NCBI GenBank assembly: GCA_022705365.1
Contig: JAKJEP010000257.1
Span: 1-5,320, forward strand
DNA length: 5,320 nucleotides
Reading direction: 5' to 3'
Origin: Planctomycetota bacterium
GTDB taxonomy: Bacteria > Planctomycetota > Phycisphaerae > Sedimentisphaerales > SM23-30
Shown: piece after piece, positions 1 to 5,320 of the stretch
How positions within the stretch are numbered: position 1 is the stretch's first letter
Layout of the letters: every line of letters begins with the position of its first letter
The notes under the pieces: model-generated
Database searches by the model: none
The model's input: the letters and a program-made list of their open reading frames with translations, nothing else
What the model was told of the DNA's origin: nothing
Translations under genes and position numbers: made by a program

Positions 1-972
1 GTCTTCAAAATCGAATCCCAGGAGAAACCCTTTATCACGGTCGAATCCGGCACGCAATTGCGGGGGCTGCAATTCTGGTATGCCGCCCAAACCCTCAGTG
101 ACGCCGGTAAGGTCATTGAATACCCCCCCACCGTGCAGTGCGCCCAAGGGCAATATGTGGCCGGTGTAACTCTTTCCAATTTAACCTGTTATGGAGAATT
201 CATCGCCTTTGATTTACGCAGCGACCCCCGTACCAATTCCAAGTTTTGCGCGGAACTGCTGCTGATCGAGCACTGTTATGGATATCCGCTGAGCGGCCGT
301 TTTGTGGATTTGGATTATATCTACGATATTCCCCGCGTCCTCCACTGCCACAGCAATCCCGCCATCCGTCGAACCATTGAGGGTGATACGCATCGAGAGG
401 TCATCGACAGCGTCGTGGCGCGGAAAACCTTTACCTATTCCATCAATCACACCGACAACGCCGTACTGATGGATTTGTTTAGTTTCGGGGCCTTCGGCGG
501 GGTGCGGCTGGGACCGGCCACCTATGGGCAGTTGACTAGTTTTAATCTGGATTGCGTGTCGATCGGCATTCATAAGTCGGGCGACAGCCAGTTCAACCGC
601 AACTGGCAAATCGCCCAGGGTTCCATCATCGCCAATACCGGGCCACGCCCCGAGGACATTCATCCGATTGTCATTGACGGCAAAGGGCATACGTCCCTAA
701 CGAATGTTGAGGCTTTCAGCGGGCAGAATCCGGCCATCAGCACCCCTACGGTGGACGTAGGCGGCCGCCAGCTTACTTTGAGCCATGATTTTATTCTGGT
801 GGACGGTGAGGAACCGCTGACGGTCGCTTTAACCGGCTGTCGCATGGCCAATTACTACGCCGAAAATCCGATAACGATGAAAAATCCCAACGCGGCGGTG
901 TCGGTTTGCGGCTGCTTCAAAACCCGTGCCCACGATAATCGCGCGGTGCCGATCGAGAGCGGCCTCCTCTAA
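1..972 (+). CDS. Right-handed beta-helix protein, pectate lyase-like, 5' partial
   Basis: The frame is open from base 1 and ends at TAA 970-972, giving 323 residues with no N-terminus. The TTG at 58 is only the first possible start inside the window; the reading GTQLRGLQFWYAAQT runs across it, so the protein continues leftwards. The segment GLQFWYAAQT followed by EYPPTV, then GVTLSNLTCYGEFIAFDL and a cysteine-rich stretch, resembles the carbohydrate-active parallel beta-helix proteins related to pectate lyase 3 and GH28. In these, a GL.F.Y..Q....YP.T. strand pair precedes short repeated turns. A later part (DNAVLMDLFSFGAFGGVRLG, near residues 155-175) fits another helical rung of the same fold. 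These proteins are usually secreted and act on or bind polysaccharide, but no catalytic residues can be assigned here, so the substrate is unknown. A phage-tailspike-type beta-helix is an alternative. The gene converges on hisH with 7 nt between the stops. Confidence 0.72.
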   Translation, partial: VFKIESQEKPFITVESGTQLRGLQFWYAAQTLSDAGKVIEYPPTVQCAQGQYVAGVTLSNLTCYGEFIAFDLRSDPRTNSKFCAELLLIEHCYGYPLSGRFVDLDYIYDIPRVLHCHSNPAIRRTIEGDTHREVIDSVVARKTFTYSINHTDNAVLMDLFSFGAFGGVRLGPATYGQLTSFNLDCVSIGIHKSGDSQFNRNWQIAQGSIIANTGPRPEDIHPIVIDGKGHTSLTNVEAFSGQNPAISTPTVDVGGRQLTLSHDFILVDGEEPLTVALTGCRMANYYAENPITMKNPNAAVSVCGCFKTRAHDNRAVPIESGLL

Positions 973-979
973 GCAGGGA

Positions 980-1600
980 TTACAGCCGGGCAAAATTTTG
1001 CAGCATCTGCAGGCCCAGCCGCTGGGATTTTTCCGGGTGGAACTGGGTTGCCATGATGTTATTCCGGACAATGCTGGAGGCAAAGTCGCAGCCATGATTT
1101 GTCGTGGTAGCAATGACTCCCGCAACCGTGGGGACGACATAATAGGAGTGGACAAAGTAAACATAGGTTCCATCGGGTATATCCCGGTAGAGCGGGGAAG
1201 GAGTCCGGTATTGGAGCGAGTTCCAGCCCATGTGGGGGATTTTCAGTTCTTTTTCATCCTTCCGGCCGGAAAAGTCGAAACGAACCACCTTGCCCGGAAT
1301 AATGCCAAGTCCTTCATATTCTCCATCTTCATAACTTACATCAAAGAGCAACTGAAGTCCCAGGCAGATACCCAGAAACCATTTCCCGCTTTCCGCTATT
1401 TCCCGGATTGGCTCTACCAATCCTTTCTCACGCAACGTCTGCATGGCATCGGCAAAGGCACCCACGCCCGGCAGAACGATTTTATCCACCTGTCTTAGTT
1501 CGCCAGGGTCTCGTACAATCTGCACCAAGGCCCCGACTTTTTCGAAGCTCTTCTGCACACTATGCAGATTCCCCATGCCATAATCAATAATACCTATCAC
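980..1600 (-). CDS. hisH: Imidazole glycerol phosphate synthase, glutamine amidotransferase subunit HisH
   Basis: HisH is a cytoplasmic class I glutamine amidotransferase. It hydrolyses glutamine and channels ammonia to HisF, which makes imidazole glycerol phosphate and AICAR in histidine biosynthesis. The 206-residue length is normal for the family. Visible signatures are the N-terminal MIGIIDYGMGNLHSV, LPGVGAF (43-49), the nucleophile elbow GICLGLQ (77-83, Cys79), IPHMGWN (122-128), YFVHSYY (148-154) and QFHPEKSQ (187-194), with His188 and Glu190 completing the triad. The start is GTG at 1600-1598, because the conserved HisH N-terminus begins exactly there; the sequence just upstream (AGAAAG) is only a weak ribosome site. 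HisF is not adjacent: the downstream neighbour is convergent and unrelated, and the upstream neighbours are envelope genes. The gene may be the last of the minus-strand unit or have its own promoter in the 82-nt gap. Confidence 0.97.
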   Translation of the reverse strand: MIGIIDYGMGNLHSVQKSFEKVGALVQIVRDPGELRQVDKIVLPGVGAFADAMQTLREKGLVEPIREIAESGKWFLGICLGLQLLFDVSYEDGEYEGLGIIPGKVVRFDFSGRKDEKELKIPHMGWNSLQYRTPSPLYRDIPDGTYVYFVHSYYVVPTVAGVIATTTNHGCDFASSIVRNNIMATQFHPEKSQRLGLQMLQNFARL

Positions 1601-1669
1601 AGAATCACTTTCTATCTATTACCCGGCATCTATTGGGGTTGTTGTACTATTCCAACCTTACGTAGATCA

Positions 1670-1685
1670 GCCGTCCGCAGGACTA
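1670..1685. repeat. Stop-associated repeat with mini-hairpin, copy 1
   Basis: Sixteen nt identical to 2468-2483. It contains the perfect inverted repeat GTCC-TGC-GGAC (1673-1683) and includes the TAG stop of the intact OmpA lipoprotein. It has no following T-run, so it is not a standard intrinsic terminator. The matching position at the end of both OmpA genes suggests it was copied with the gene. Confidence 0.75.
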
Positions 1686-2324
1686 TTGGAACAGATGGAC
1701 GATGATTTCCACGCGCCGGTTTTTGGCCTTTTGCTTGCTTACCGGATGATACTGGCTTCGGCCCGCGGCCGCCAGCCGTTTGGACGATATTCCCTGCCCG
1801 ATCAGGTAACGGGTAACCGCTAGTGCCCGCTCCGACGATAATTGCCAGTTATCCTTCCACTTGCTTTTTTTGATCGGATCGGTATCGGTATGGCCGACAA
1901 TGGATATTTCCTTGCCGGCGTATTTTTCCTGGATGACCTGGGCAATCCGGTTCAGGCGGGACCTGGCACTCGATTTCAAAGTAACCTTGCCGGAATCGAA
2001 AAACACATCCGTGGCCAGCGTTACGGTAATGGTGCCTTTGGCAGGATCCCAGCTTGTCTCTTCGCCGGCAAAACCGGGATTGAAGTTGCTTTTCTTCATG
2101 GCCTCCTGCAAGTCCATCTGGCTCTGCCCTAACTGGCCGGCCATCTGATCGCGCTGGGCATTGCACTGGTCCAGAGACTCCTGGGTACTGGCCAGCAGAG
2201 TCTCCAGGTTTGCTTTTTCGGACTCACAAGCCTCATACTGTTTCTTCCATTTCAGACAGCATCCAGCATTCACCAAAAGCATCGCCAGAATCATTATTCC
2301 TATTGCATTTTTCATCTGTCGCAT
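1683..2324 (-). CDS. OmpA-family lipoprotein (intact copy)
   Basis: Predicted outer-membrane lipoprotein of 213 residues that binds peptidoglycan through a C-terminal OmpA/MotB domain. Residues 1-21 form a lipoprotein signal (positive MRQMK, hydrophobic core 8-18) ending in NAG-Cys22. The -3 residue is Asn, so the lipobox is not canonical. Residues about 28-78 are charged, Gln/Glu-rich and probably coiled coil. The OmpA domain covers about 97-210: FFDSGKVTLK (108-117), GHTDTDPI (144-151), LSSERA (162-167) and the closing NRRVEI (202-207), all typical of peptidoglycan-binding OmpA proteins. I chose ATG 2324-2322 although the frame is open to 2441, because MRQMK aligns with MRWMK of the sister gene and places the signal peptide at the N-terminus. 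A GGAG lies 11 nt upstream (2336-2339), a rather long spacing. It is clearly a paralogue of the broken gene just upstream, with roughly two thirds of residues identical by eye. Confidence 0.9.
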   Translation of the reverse strand: MRQMKNAIGIMILAMLLVNAGCCLKWKKQYEACESEKANLETLLASTQESLDQCNAQRDQMAGQLGQSQMDLQEAMKKSNFNPGFAGEETSWDPAKGTITVTLATDVFFDSGKVTLKSSARSRLNRIAQVIQEKYAGKEISIVGHTDTDPIKKSKWKDNWQLSSERALAVTRYLIGQGISSKRLAAAGRSQYHPVSKQKAKNRRVEIIVHLFQ

Positions 2325-2390
2325 ACTTTGTCTGTCTCCGTTATCCAATATCCTATGAATGCCTGAGACATTCTGACACTGGTTCATTCG

Positions 2391-2405
2391 GCCATCCGCA
2401 GGACC
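2391..2405. repeat. Stop-associated repeat, diverged copy 3
   Basis: Thirteen of 15 nt match the copies at 1670 and 2468. On the minus strand the core reads GTCC-TGC-GGAT, so the short stem could still form with a G-U pair at its base. It lies in the gap between the two OmpA genes and ends no visible reading frame. Confidence 0.5.
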
Positions 2406-2467
2406 ATGGTCACACCAGGCAGCGACCAACGGGAGCGTCATATTGCATGTTAGCCTCGCGTCGTTCT

Positions 2468-2483
2468 GCCGTCCGCAGGACTA
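2468..2483. repeat. Stop-associated repeat with mini-hairpin, copy 2
   Basis: Identical to 1670-1685. It covers the TAG that would end the restored reading frame of the broken OmpA lipoprotein gene, which supports 2481 as the ancestral gene end. Confidence 0.75.
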
Positions 2484-3106
2484 GTTGAACATGTGAACGA
2501 CGATTTCCACCCGCCGGTTTTCGGCTTTCTTGCCGCCTACCGGGTGGTATTCACTTCGGCCTACGGCGGCCAATTGTTTGGCCGGTATCCCTTGTTCGTT
2601 ACCGCCAGTGCCCGTTCCGAAGACAACTGCCAGTTATCCTGCCATTTGCTCTTTTTGATGGGGTCCGTATCGGTATGGCCGATTACCGAGATATCTTTGC
2701 TGCCATATTTTTCTTTGATTACATTGGAAATCCGCTTCAGACGCGTCTTGGAATCGGACTTGAGCGTCACCTTGCCGGAATCGAACAGCACATCGCTTTC
2801 CAGCGGCACGGTAATTGTGCCTTTGGCAGGATCCCAGGTGGCCTTTTCGCCGGTAAAGCCCGTATCGAATTTTTCCTTCTTCATGGCCTCCTGCAAATCT
2901 TTCTGGGTCTGGCCTAACTGGGAAGCCATCTGATCCCGCTCAGCATTACACTGTTGGAGGGACTCCTGGGCATTTTCGAACAAGGCCTCCAGATTTTCCT
3001 TTTCCGAGGCGCAGGCCTCATATTTCTTCTGCCAGTTTTGACAACCCGTACCCAGCAAAAGCATCGCCAGAACCGCCGCTACCGTCACACCTTTCATCCA
3101 TCGCAT
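2481..3106 (-). pseudogene. OmpA-family lipoprotein, frameshifted by a 13-nt deletion
   Basis: Sister of the downstream OmpA lipoprotein: signal peptide MRWMKGVTVA..LLLGTG-Cys22, coiled-coil stalk (about 27-77), then an OmpA domain with LFDSGKVTLK, GHTDTDPI and LSSERALAVT. After ALAVT the frame reads NKGYRPNNWPP and stops at 2563-2561, giving 181 residues. Shifting frame at about 2597/2598 restores a family-like tail: QGIPAKQLAAVGRS, then EYHPVGGKK, then NRRVEIVVHMFN, ending at TAG 2483-2481. Aligned with the sister gene, 13 nt are missing between the codons for AVT and QGI, which costs the five residues corresponding to RYLIG as well as the frame. The truncated product lacks the last helix-strand unit and the NRRVEI segment, so peptidoglycan binding is doubtful. 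The start is ATG 3106-3104 with AAGGAG seven nt upstream. The deletion could be real or an assembly collapse over short repeats; it is not a homopolymer error. Confidence 0.82.
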
Positions 3107-3113
3107 ACTTAGT

Positions 3114-3119
3114 CTCCTT
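3114..3119 (-). promoter_or_regulatory. Ribosome binding site of the frameshifted OmpA lipoprotein
   Basis: A perfect AAGGAG lies 7 nt before ATG 3106-3104 and shares bases with the TAA stop (3120-3118) of the LapA-domain gene. The overlap implies cotranscription and probably translational coupling. It also confirms the MRWMK start. Confidence 0.8.
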
Positions 3120-3447
3120 ACGTTATGCTGTTTTCCTGTTTCTTTTCCAATTCGTTTTTTATTTCCGTTACGACCCGCTTTTGTTCCTGTTCATCCCGTC
3201 GTAATTTACGCACATCCCGTATCACACCGGCAATCCGGCGTGATACCAGGTAGAATACTATCCCGCCGCCGGCGGTGAACAATAACAGCCAGTATAAGGG
3301 CAATTCCGGCGTCTGCCACCATAAAAACCGGATACTTACGGGCCTGGAATTACTTACCATAAATGCCAGTACTACCAAAACCAGCAGACACACCATTGCC
3401 AGACGGGCATACACCTTAATTTTTCTTGTATTCCATGCCATAGGCAT
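3118..3447 (-). CDS. LapA-domain (DUF1049-type) small inner-membrane protein
   Basis: Protein of 109 residues with the layout of the LapA/YciS family: a positively charged N-terminus (NTRKIKVYARL, 6-16), a first membrane helix (about 14-32), a short external link carrying SNSRPVSIRFLWW and TPELPL, a second membrane helix (about 51-68), then a charged cytoplasmic tail (70-109) that is probably helical or coiled coil. In enterobacteria LapA works with LapB in controlling lipopolysaccharide synthesis; whether this protein does so is unknown, since no lapB is visible. I start at ATG 3447-3445 rather than at 3513, because the longer frame would overlap the prepilin peptidase by about 55 nt and would add an arginine-rich segment not found in the family. 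The sequence before the start (GGGA) is a weak ribosome site. The gene begins 10 nt after the prepilin peptidase stop, and its own stop overlaps the next ribosome site. Confidence 0.82.
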   Translation of the reverse strand: MPMAWNTRKIKVYARLAMVCLLVLVVLAFMVSNSRPVSIRFLWWQTPELPLYWLLLFTAGGGIVFYLVSRRIAGVIRDVRKLRRDEQEQKRVVTEIKNELEKKQENSIT

Positions 3448-3457
3448 TTTTCCCGGG

Positions 3458-4639
3458 TTATGGAATAACCGGCGGAATAAAAAACACTTCCAGATAATCC
3501 ATGATTGGCTCAAATAAAATCATGACTGCCACGGTTGCCAGCGATAGCCATGGTCCATACGGTATTTCGCGCCTCCGGTGAATGACCAGCGACAGCAAGG
3601 CCCAGCCAAGCCCGAAAAAAGGCGCCACAAAAAAGGCTACAGTCGGGCTGACCCAGCCCAGCACCGACCCCACCGCCGCCATCAGGTGGACATCACCCAA
3701 GCCCATGGCCTCCTTCCCAAATGCCACAGAACCCAGGATCCGGGTCGCCCATACAACTCCGCCCCCTATCATAAAGCCAAACAGACTGCCAAGCAAGCCC
3801 GCACACCATTTTTGCTGAATAATTACCGAATTCCACCACTGGCCAACCGAGTTCTCTCCGGTCAGGATTTTTATAAATAACACCCCCAATACCACAGACG
3901 GCGTCAGAAACATCGCCTCCCGCAGCATTTCCCGCCGAATCGGAACCTTCATTTCCGGCATTTCGACCCCTTTTTGTTCGCATTCCTTCTCCAATGCCTC
4001 AACTTCCGCGAAACTCCGCTTGATCAGCCCTAGTTTCAATAAAATTAACCCCGACAGCAGCCCCAAACCACCGCCCAGAGCTGCCGCCGCCATTTTCGGA
4101 CCGGCATAAGGGATTATCCGCCAATAGTTTTGCGTATGCTCCCCCAGACAATAGGGCCAGACTGCACTTAGGCCCAAACCGATTATAGCCGCCGTATAAC
4201 TGACGGATAAGGGGATAATCCAATGCTCGGCATCAATCAGCGTGGCTGTCAGGAGGACGCAGATCAAAGCCATATGACCGGCGTAAATCAGCCAGCCCCA
4301 ATGAGTAAAAGCAGGCATTGGTTCCCGCAGCCCCAGATAAAAGTATCCTTTATAGACCATAACAAACAGAATGGCTGTGAAAAGTTCTACCAGGGCGTAG
4401 CGAATGGAAAATTTTGCCCCGCAATTTCGGCACCGGCCCCGCAGATAAAACCACGCCAGAATCGGGATATTGTCATACCACCGGATCGGCGCCTGGCAAC
4501 TGAAACAATGGCTTCCCGGCCGGACAATCGACAACCCTGCCGGGACCCGATACACCACTACATTCAGAAAACTGCCCACCGAAGCTCCCAGGCAGAATAA
4601 AAAAACCATCCAGCAGGTATCCGAAAATGCAAAATTCAA
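3458..4639 (-). CDS. Type IV prepilin peptidase / leader peptidase (A24 family)
   Basis: Polytopic inner-membrane aspartic protease that cleaves, and usually N-methylates, type IV pilin or type II secretion pseudopilin precursors. The 393-residue sequence opens with a membrane segment and SVGSFLNVVVYRVP (20-33). The cytoplasmic domain follows, with two zinc-type cysteine pairs, C45-x2-C48 and C70-x2-C73, around the PIRWYDNIPILAWFYLRGRC core. The catalytic aspartates are D136 in TLIDAEHWIIP and D316 in GLGDVHLM; the GxGDxK lysine of classical enzymes is His here. EIPYGPWLSLA (358-368) matches the usual (F/Y)GP motif. Compared with the usual 250-290 residues, the extra length is an insert between the aspartates, including a charged loop at about 206-242. 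The start is TTG 4639-4637, set by AAGGA seven nt upstream and an in-frame TGA before it. That TGA is the stop of the phosphoesterase gene. No pilin gene is in the window, so the substrate is unknown. Confidence 0.95.
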   Translation of the reverse strand: MNFAFSDTCWMVFLFCLGASVGSFLNVVVYRVPAGLSIVRPGSHCFSCQAPIRWYDNIPILAWFYLRGRCRNCGAKFSIRYALVELFTAILFVMVYKGYFYLGLREPMPAFTHWGWLIYAGHMALICVLLTATLIDAEHWIIPLSVSYTAAIIGLGLSAVWPYCLGEHTQNYWRIIPYAGPKMAAAALGGGLGLLSGLILLKLGLIKRSFAEVEALEKECEQKGVEMPEMKVPIRREMLREAMFLTPSVVLGVLFIKILTGENSVGQWWNSVIIQQKWCAGLLGSLFGFMIGGGVVWATRILGSVAFGKEAMGLGDVHLMAAVGSVLGWVSPTVAFFVAPFFGLGWALLSLVIHRRREIPYGPWLSLATVAVMILFEPIMDYLEVFFIPPVIP

Positions 4640-4646
4640 TGTAACA

Positions 4647-4651
4647 TCCTT
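4647..4651 (-). promoter_or_regulatory. Ribosome binding site deciding a TTG start
   Basis: AAGGA stands 7 nt before TTG 4639-4637. No in-frame ATG, GTG or TTG lies between this codon and the upstream TGA (4666-4664). The next downstream candidate, Met11, has no comparable site and would remove residues before the first membrane helix. Confidence 0.7.
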
Positions 4652-4663
4652 GTCTTGAATTTG

Positions 4664-5269
4664 TCAAGGCATCCAGCCTAAGCTGTGCTCCATTTCATCG
4701 GGGTATTTACTATCCCAGCGAAAGGTGCAGATTCGAATCTCATCCTGACCGGCATTTACGCAAATGGTTCTGCCGATCGTTTCAGTATAATGCCCGCTGA
4801 CGATCGGGGATTCGTGCAAATGGCCGTGCAGCGCCAGCACCGGCTGGGTCCGCTCTATAAACCTTCGGACGGCTCGCGATCCCACATGCCGACCGTCCAG
4901 CAAAAAATCCAGATTCCCCTGACTTACCGGGGCGTGAGCCACAAAAATAAATTTCTCGCAGGTGGGCGACTGGCTAAGCATTTTTTCCAGGCTCTCATTC
5001 TGCGAAAAATACTGCCGGCCGGTAACGGACTTGATTCGCTTTTCCTCAGAAGACCATACATAACCGCCGAATTCGCTGGGGGGATCATCCTCCAGATCAC
5101 GCCGCTCATAATCCTTGATCCAGTAGGGCGCCGGGGGGCAATGGGACAAACCCAGAAAACCAAAATCATTCACCCTGTGCAGCCGGTCATGACAAAGCAT
5201 GGTCAGCAGCGACTTTTCTTCCAGGGCGGCGAACTCCTCCACGCTGAAAGAAAAGTCGCTGCTGACCAT
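4664..5269 (-). CDS. Calcineurin-like metallophosphoesterase, 5' end missing
   Basis: This is the C-terminal half of a metal-dependent phosphoesterase of the Icc-related (COG2129-like) type. Numbering from the ATG at 5269 gives 201 residues. FGFLGLSHCPPAP (36-48) fits the middle strand of these proteins. FIFVAHAPVSQGNLD (107-121, His112), GRHVGSRAVRRFIER (126-140), ALHGHLHES (146-154, His150 and His152) and ICVNAG (169-174) are the later metal-ligand motifs and the closing strand. The earlier ligand motifs (DxH, GDxxD, GNHD) are absent because the upstream DNA is not present. Codons from about 5247 leftwards (SVEEFAALEEKS) look genuine. Residues 1-8 or 9 are read from the reverse complement of the gene's own sequence, so the ATG at 5269 is almost certainly not a real start. 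The stop is 24 nt before the prepilin peptidase start, suggesting cotranscription. The substrate is unknown; cyclic nucleotide or nucleotide phosphodiesters are possible. Confidence 0.85.
   Translation of the reverse strand: MVSSDFSFSVEEFAALEEKSLLTMLCHDRLHRVNDFGFLGLSHCPPAPYWIKDYERRDLEDDPPSEFGGYVWSSEEKRIKSVTGRQYFSQNESLEKMLSQSPTCEKFIFVAHAPVSQGNLDFLLDGRHVGSRAVRRFIERTQPVLALHGHLHESPIVSGHYTETIGRTICVNAGQDEIRICTFRWDSKYPDEMEHSLGWMP
5165..5220. repeat. Inverted repeat, left arm (genuine gene sequence)
   Basis: These 56 nt are the perfect reverse complement of 5248-5303. Read on the minus strand, this arm encodes EEKSLLTMLCHDRLHRVND of the phosphoesterase and continues without break into the rest of the gene, so it is taken as the original copy. 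Confidence 0.97.
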
Positions 5270-5303
5270 GCTTTGTCATGACCGGCTGCACAGGGTGAAT
5301 GAT
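5248..5303. repeat. Inverted repeat, right arm (probable fold-back copy)
   Basis: Perfect 56-nt reverse complement of 5165-5220, separated from it by the 27-nt loop 5221-5247. The loop stays in the phosphoesterase frame (VEEFAAL), but this arm read on the minus strand carries an in-frame TGA and cannot belong to the gene. It is best explained as a copy made by template switching during amplification or by an assembler walking back at the contig end. Confidence 0.9.
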
Positions 5304-5320
5304 AAAGCATGGTCAGCAGC
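5304..5320. repeat. Partial third copy of the repeat at the window edge
   Basis: These 17 nt are identical to 5194-5210 in the same orientation. Extended to 5299-5320 against 5189-5210, the match is 21 of 22. A second switch of direction seems to have occurred at a short shared TCAT on the minus strand, giving a nested fold-back. Confidence 0.85.

Noticed and set aside
990..1001. GCAAAATTTTGC palindrome as a terminator or operator
   Set aside because: It lies inside the 3' end of hisH, has no loop and no T-run after a GC stem, and is explained by the codons for QNFA.
926..1498. 190-residue plus-strand reading frame over hisH
   Set aside because: It is antisense to a confidently identified hisH with all catalytic motifs, and its translation resembles no family I recognise.
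1601..1682. Promoter or terminator between the intact OmpA gene and hisH
   Set aside because: I see a weak GGTTG/CAACC pairing (about 1636-1656) with a long loop and no T-run, and no convincing -35/-10 pair. Nothing can be called.
2402..2411. GACCATGGTC palindrome as a regulator site
   Set aside because: It is a single 10-nt palindrome with no second half-site or promoter elements nearby, and could easily arise by chance.
2325..2441. 39-residue N-terminal extension of the intact OmpA lipoprotein
   Set aside because: It would bury the lipoprotein signal inside the protein, has no counterpart in the sister gene, and runs through the repeat at 2391-2405.
2561..2610. Programmed ribosomal frameshift in the OmpA lipoprotein
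   Set aside because: No slippery heptamer is present, and five residues of the domain are missing as well as the frame. A 13-nt deletion accounts for both.
2493..2933. Plus-strand reading frame antisense to the broken OmpA gene
   Set aside because: The same shadow frame occurs antisense to the intact copy (1861-2148), as expected from duplicated coding sequence. It has no ribosome site or family features.
4685..5281. 198-residue plus-strand reading frame opposite the phosphoesterase
   Set aside because: It is antisense to conserved metal-binding motifs, and its start lies inside the fold-back copy.
5165..5303. Hairpin telomere, transposon ends or a regulatory stem-loop
   Set aside because: One arm and the loop are in-frame phosphoesterase coding sequence that continues leftwards normally, and a third partial copy follows. 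A fold-back chimera explains all of this more simply.

Overview
The window reads as a piece of a Gram-negative-type bacterial genome of moderate GC content. Planctomycetota (Phycisphaerae-like) is my best guess. It rests on the style of the prepilin peptidase (GLGDVHLM catalytic motif, long cytoplasmic insert), the diderm lipoproteins and the large right-handed beta-helix protein. This is inference from family resemblance, not proof. The right end looks like a damaged contig edge.

Layout. Bases 1-972 (+) hold the C-terminal 323 residues of a pectate-lyase-like beta-helix protein whose start lies left of the window. It converges, with only 7 nt between, on hisH (980-1600, -), the glutaminase subunit of imidazole glycerol phosphate synthase. 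Everything from 1683 to the right end is also on the minus strand and tightly packed. In transcription order it is a metallophosphoesterase (5' end missing), a type IV prepilin peptidase (24 nt later), a small LapA-domain membrane protein (10 nt later), an OmpA-domain lipoprotein broken by a short internal deletion (11 nt later), and an intact paralogue of that lipoprotein (156 nt later). hisH follows after 82 nt. The spacing suggests one envelope-related transcription unit, with hisH possibly a passenger or separately transcribed.

How the genes relate. The prepilin peptidase matures type IV pilin or type II secretion pseudopilins. LapA is a two-helix inner-membrane protein. The OmpA-like lipoproteins would tie the outer membrane to peptidoglycan. 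HisH supplies ammonia to HisF, which is not in this window.

Two things deserve attention. First, the right end contains a perfect 56-nt inverted repeat around a 27-nt loop, followed by a partial third copy. The phosphoesterase reading frame runs through one arm and the loop, so this is best explained as a fold-back chimera, and the apparent start of that gene is false. Second, the two OmpA lipoprotein genes are a tandem duplication, and the upstream copy has lost 13 nt relative to its sister, which shifts the frame and removes the end of the peptidoglycan-binding domain. I found no convincing new defence, mobile or RNA system.
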